This document shows, one piece after another, positions 63,462 through 64,000 of a stretch of DNA of 64,000 bases. The stretch lies in the NCBI RefSeq assembly GCF_003576645.1, contig NC_044918.1:17321624-17385623 (forward strand), given 5' to 3'. Within the stretch, counting starts at the first letter, position 1. The number at the start of each line of letters is the position of its first letter. The translations under genes were made by a program, and so were the position numbers. The notes below the pieces were generated by a model, which was given only the letters and a program-made list of their open reading frames with translations, did not search any database and had not been told where the DNA came from. This DNA comes from Ipomoea triloba. Lineage: Eukaryota; Streptophyta; Magnoliopsida; Solanales; Convolvulaceae.

Positions 63462-64000
63462 TATGTAGATATATAGTAGAAACATAGAGTAAATATCCAT
63501 TCTTTTTCTCCCTGCTCCTCTCTTACAAGGGACTGAAGGAGAACATTCTTTTGAGATTATTACACCCCCCATAACTGATAGGGGCTGCAGATGAATGGCT
63601 GGGATTTGTGGGCAAGTAGTTTTTAGTTTGTGTGTAATTGATTCAAATTCAAACCTCCCATAGTCCCATGTTTTTGGGTTGGTTCTTGTATTTTAGGTTA
63701 GTTTTTTCTCCATCTATTTGTAACACTGTTTTACTATTGATAGTTGTAAGAAATTTTGTGTAATTTTTTTTTTTTACCTGTTCTTTATTTCTTCAGTTTT
63801 TCACTTTATGTCTTTAGTTTTCCACTTTGGGCCTTTTAGTGTTCTTCTTTAGTTTTCCACTTTGGGCCTTTAGTCGGCTAGCCAACAAGACGCCCTCAGT
63901 GCCCCGAGTCGGTGTTCAACTTGGCCAAGTGATTTTTTTCTTTGATTCTCTCGCTTATACATCGTGTGCCTATTTCCTCTAGTCGGGTACTCAATTAACA
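63462..64000. other. GCS 3' UTR and spacer
   Basis: Transcript end not definable. A T run lies near 63765-63776, and a short direct repeat (tttagttttccactttgggc) lies at about 63816 and 63850. Nothing else recognised. Confidence 0.4.

Overview
The window is nuclear DNA of a flowering plant. It has GT-AG introns, AT-rich intergenic DNA full of MITEs, SINEs, LINE ends and LTR elements, and plant-specific proteins: an HSL3-type LRR receptor kinase cluster, a type-B hexokinase and a plant ceramide glucosyltransferase. A eudicot of the asterid/Solanales kind (Convolvulaceae such as Ipomoea) is my best guess from protein flavour, but no species marker was tested.

Layout. 1-1917 (-): 5' part of a spliced gene of the Ulp1-protease-associated, plant-mobile-domain-like family, with a duplicated first exon. 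2215-2625: palindromic repeats. 2928-4779 (+): small 92-residue protein of unknown function. 4780-11018: intergenic, with MITEs, a LINE end and SINE pieces. 11019-14658 (+): nine-exon hexokinase. 14659-17640: intergenic with a second LINE end. 17641-47912 (-): four tandem LRR receptor-like kinases, here RLK-A, B, C and D, all with one phase-1 intron that splits the kinase APE motif. RLK-C has lost most of its LRR ectodomain. Between A and B lies a 3.9 kb non-coding element with terminal inverted repeats. Between B and C lies an intact 4.4 kb Ty1/copia element with LTRs that look identical. 52553-53581 (-): intronless 3-hydroxyisobutyrate-dehydrogenase-like gene. 54131-56518: tandemly duplicated WOX-type homeobox pseudogene fragment; its second copy is interrupted by a 1.18 kb fold-back element made of Ty3/gypsy LTR pieces, with a 5-bp target duplication. 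57808-63461 (+): 14-exon ceramide glucosyltransferase, including one probable GC-AG intron.

How the parts relate. The housekeeping genes (hexokinase, dehydrogenase, ceramide glucosyltransferase) are unrelated neighbours. The receptor cluster looks like a local birth-and-death family: three full-length receptors (1024, 1014 and 1012 residues predicted) and one ectodomain-deleted receptor (631 residues), with intron sizes that record different TE insertions. A single N at 33674, flanked by an exact 49-bp duplication, looks like an assembly join. Splice sites and protein models were read by eye; no database search was possible.
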